Below are positions 21,024 to 23,505 of a stretch of 23,505 bases of DNA, piece after piece. The stretch is from Mucidula mucida. Taxonomy: Eukaryota; Basidiomycota; Agaricomycetes; Agaricales; Physalacriaceae. Location: positions 1-23,505 of the forward strand of contig JADNYV010000530.1 of NCBI GenBank assembly GCA_015501055.1, in the 5' to 3' direction. Each line of letters starts with the position of its first letter. Position 1 is the stretch's first letter. Position numbers and translations under genes: made by a program. The notes below the pieces were generated by a model. That model did not search any database. It was not told where the DNA came from and saw only the letters and a program-made list of their open reading frames with translations.

Positions 21024-21603
21024 GGTGAATCAGGGTGAGGGATCGGAGAGTGAAAGGGTGAAAGTGGGGATATGGATGATGCAGATTTGGATGAAACGGG
21101 TGAGGGGATAGAGGTTTCGATGAATAAGGGGGAATTGCCTAGATCTGAAATCAAATCCAGGACTTGGTAGGGTGGGGAATGATGATGTGTATTGTAAGGT
21201 AAGTAAAGTAGGTAGGTATTGTAACTGTCTATGCTATTTTGCCGACTACTGACTATGTATCTACGGAGCCCAAGAGCTTGTCACAAGTTCGCAATTGCCC
21301 AGCCGACGTCCCTCTGGTGTGAGGTAAGCCAAAGTTTTCCTGGGAATGGGGGTTGACCCGTAAACAGTGCCCACTGAAGTGCAACTGCCAAAAGTTTGTT
21401 CTCATGAGAGCGGCTACTTCCAGCACCCAAGGCAGTTATCTCTAACTGTTAGCCGGTGCTACTGGGACCAATACACACATATGTGGACGTGCGCTGGATT
21501 AGGAATCCGTTAATCTGTAAACAGGAAAGGGATGGGGAACATGTGATGATCAAACAGCGAAGTGCTGATCAACGATCAGGGATGTGTGGTAGGTGGTAGA
21601 AAG
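21024..21603 (-). other. 5' leader between primer site and gag
   Basis: About 580 bp of the element's untranslated leader between the primer site and the gag start. No coding motif is seen. It runs directly from LTR to gag on the minus strand, which is why I read the LTR at 21618-22144 as the 5' LTR of this gag. Confidence 0.5.
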
Positions 21604-21615
21604 TAGTTCCGATCT
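21604..21615 (-). other. Self-priming primer binding site
   Basis: Two bases beyond the LTR end, the element strand reads AGATCGGAACTA. This is the exact 12-nt complement of TAGTTCCGATCT in the same LTR (minus strand, 21734-21723), which begins 32 nt after the TATA box and so should be the 5' end of the transcript. Tf1/sushi-type chromoviruses prime reverse transcription this way instead of with a tRNA (family knowledge). No tRNA-like TGG primer site is present. Confidence 0.75.
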
Positions 21616-21617
21616 TC

Positions 21618-22144
21618 TGTTAGCGACTGACTAAGCCACGAGACTCAACCAGGTACCACAGCAAGAACTAAGGAAGGAAGTGTTCGCGTTCGTAAAACTA
21701 GGCTAGGCCAGGTGTATAAACGAGATCGGAACTAAAGTACAATGATACTACACTACTGCTTATATACTAGTAAGTCCGAGTTTGGGACTCCTTGTCCATA
21801 CACGTTTCCACTAGGGATGCTCCATGCTCTTGACCCAGTGTTGTATGCTACTAGTCCGTGAAACCATTAAATACGAGTGGTAACTGCATGTAAGTAATAA
21901 TACTGAAACAACCATGTGTGCTACGAGTGTCGGTGGTGTGTATACAATAGGAAGTCCATGAGGTATCGGCATGTATGATGTCATCCATGTGTTGGGTGTG
22001 TGTCCAACATGAGTACGGCTTTGGTAATGAAAAGGAGTATGATCGGTGACGAAACAGATGATGAAACAGTCCGTTGGTTGATAAGACAAGCCCCCGATAA
22101 GATATGATAAGATTGAAAATGTGAAAATATGGCGATTCATAACA
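21618..22144 (-). repeat. LTR of the chromodomain gypsy family, minus orientation
   Basis: 527 bp, TGTTA...TAACA ends. On one side it is preceded by a polypurine tract and pol (so it acts as a 3' LTR); on the other it is followed by a primer site and gag (so it acts as a 5' LTR). The likely reading is two tandem elements sharing one LTR after LTR-LTR recombination. It lacks the MITE and so preserves the empty site. Confidence 0.92.
21758..21766 (-). promoter_or_regulatory. TATA box in the LTR
   Basis: TATATAAGC on the minus strand. It lies 32 nt upstream of the predicted transcript start at about 21734, the start implied by the self-priming match. Confidence 0.65.
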
Positions 22145-22155
22145 TCACCCCCTCC
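22145..22155 (-). other. Polypurine tract
   Basis: GGAGGGGGTGA on the element strand, directly between the TAA that ends the pol frame (22156-22158) and the TGTTA start of the LTR. This is the expected plus-strand primer position and marks the LTR as a 3' LTR. Confidence 0.8.
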
Positions 22156-23505
22156 TTAAGGCGCAGGTTCCATTCTGCGCCAGAGTCGCTCCATGAGGGC
22201 TGCAGAGGGTAGCGTGACGTCAAGGGGTTCGGTATCAGGCGGTGGCATGGGTCGGAATAAATGTGATGGAAATTGCGACATGGGGACTTCAATGCGAGCA
22301 AGCGCGGGTGGCTTCGGCTTGTTCGGATATTGTTGGTGGAAATCACTGATGGCTTGTCGGCATTTTTGAGATTGCATGCCGGTTCCCATGTCTGTTCGTG
22401 TGTGCCATAACCCTTCCAGTGAACCTTGTATTGAAAACCCCGCGGTACTTCCGGGAATTCACCACTTTCTCAACCTCCCATTCCGGTTGGCTCCTTCCAG
22501 CACAGGTGGTGGACGCGTGTCTCGGGGTTGCGTCGGAAATTGCGGCTCATGGTAAGGCGTCAGCAGGGCCTCATTGAACACGGGATGAATGCTTTTCCAC
22601 GTGTGAGGAATCTGGAGCTTGTAAGAGCTCGTCCCGACTTTCTTGATCACTTTGAACGGCCCGAAGCGTTTGTCATCGAGCTTCTTCATTGGTTGGTCCG
22701 TACTGAGATTTGTCCCTTCCAGCCATACTTTGTTGCCTTCCTTGTACTCCACTGCCTCTGTCCGCTTCCTGTCATAAAACCGTTTCATGTCCTCTTTGCC
22801 ATCTTCAATGCCAACCCTACTTCGTCCCATGTTTTCCTCATGCCGTTGGCAAACTCCTGCGCAGTCTCATTTCTTGATGCCGTTTTTGGAGCGGTGCCTT
22901 TGTAGGGTGTCTGCCCATGTCTGCAAGAACGGAGTGACTTTGGTTGCCGAGTGTACCCGATCATTGTAAACAAATTCAGCAGAGGGTAGCCATTCGTGCC
23001 AGTCGTTCTGATGGTAGTTGACAAATAACCGTAAGAAATGTTCTATCTCTTGGTTCAACCGTTCCGTCTGCCCATTTGCCTGTGGATAATACCCGTTGTA
23101 AAGTTCCTTCAATGCCAAACAGCTGGTACAACTCCTTCATAAACGCGAGTGGTATTGCGGACCTCGATCATGTATCATCTGTTGTGGTATCCCATGTATG
23201 GGGAAAATGCGATCACGGTAGATGCGGGCCATGCCTTCTGACGTCAGAGTGGTGTGTGTCGGTATGATGCGTAATCGCTTTGTGAAATGGTCCACAAACG
23301 TGCTGATCGTGTTGTATCCTCCCGATTCCGGCAGTTCTCCAATCATGTCCGTCCCTACTACTTCTCCATGGCTCGCTTGGCACATCAATAGGATGAAGAG
23401 GTGCAGCCGGCTTCGTGCGATGTGACTTTGTGACCTGGCATTTTGACACCCTTCTACGTATTCCGGACGTCTCGCTGATTCGGCCACCAAGTGCGTGTGA
23501 TCAAT
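22156..23505 (-). pseudogene. Integrase and chromodomain of a gypsy element, multiple frameshifts (runs off right edge)
   Basis: C-terminal part of Pol. Across at least three mixed frames one reads the second half of the zinc head (KCQVTKSHRTKPAAPLHPID), a DDE core with D in VGTDMIG (about 23349), D in MIHDRGPQY (about 23169) and E in PQANGQTERLNQE (about 23064), then WLPSAEFVYNDRVHSATK, a GPF-type module (DDKRFGPFKVIKKVG ... HPVFNEALLTPY), and a chromodomain stretch (YKVHWKGYGTHEQTWEPACN, about 22370-22430) that in related elements binds histone marks. Frame changes occur near 23448, 23370, 23140-23115, 22915, 22790 and 22460. Catalytic residues survive but the reading frame does not. The RT half lies beyond the window. 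Confidence 0.85.

Larger units (their letters stand above)
19339..23505. mobile_element. Rearranged nest of a chromodomain (sushi/Tf1-type) gypsy family
   Basis: Contains, left to right: LTR (plus) with nested MITE, gag (minus), leader and self-priming site, LTR (minus), polypurine tract, and integrase with chromodomain (minus). The LTRs face each other and neither pair gives target duplications, so at least one recombination or inversion followed insertion. Chromodomain and self-priming agree in placing the family among chromoviruses. Confidence 0.8.

Noticed and set aside
1..23505. CRISPR array, tRNA or rRNA genes
   Set aside because: No regularly spaced repeats and no cloverleaf or rRNA-like segment were found. 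The only tRNA-like text is the retroelement primer site.

Overview
The window looks like a piece of an Agaricomycete (mushroom-forming basidiomycete) genome. Host genes are broken by many GT-AG introns of only 46-70 nt, the gene families present (multi-exon P450, Agaricus-type tyrosinase, ATG101) fit that group, and the repeats are Ty3/gypsy elements of basidiomycete type. I built all gene models by hand from splice sites, reading phase and family motifs. No database search was possible.

Layout. 1-432 (minus): 5' part of an autophagy gene, ATG101, running off the left edge. 1371-3411 (minus): a complete 12-exon cytochrome P450 (492 aa). About 3.4-3.7 kb: a short divergent promoter with one TATA box per strand, followed by a weak candidate gene (plus). 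4412-11276 (minus): a full-length Ty3/gypsy retrotransposon with 311-bp LTRs that differ at one base, although gag-pol is broken by about seven frameshifts. 12286-13806 (plus): a 458-aa protein with paired C-terminal C2H2-type zinc fingers. 14774-16885 (plus): a complete nine-exon tyrosinase (557 aa) with all copper ligands and the Cys of the thioether bond. 16886-18371: degenerate sequence with a faint P450-like stretch. 18372-19330 (plus): a pseudogene of an unnamed Agaricomycete family with one in-frame stop. 19339-23505: a wreck of a second, chromodomain-type Ty3/gypsy family, with an inverted LTR carrying a nested TA-flanked MITE, a gag, a second LTR, a polypurine tract, and a degenerate integrase plus chromodomain running off the right edge.

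How the parts relate. The three recognised host genes do not form an obvious pathway. P450 and tyrosinase are both secondary-metabolism or pigment enzymes, but they are about 11 kb apart, on opposite strands, and separated by a transposon. Most of the structure comes from transposon activity: about half of the window is retroelement. The most informative observations concern the repeats: a self-priming signature in the second family, a datable nested MITE insertion whose empty site is present in the same window, and a recently inserted yet coding-dead gypsy copy. I see no CRISPR array, tRNA, rRNA or clearly new defence or biosynthetic system.
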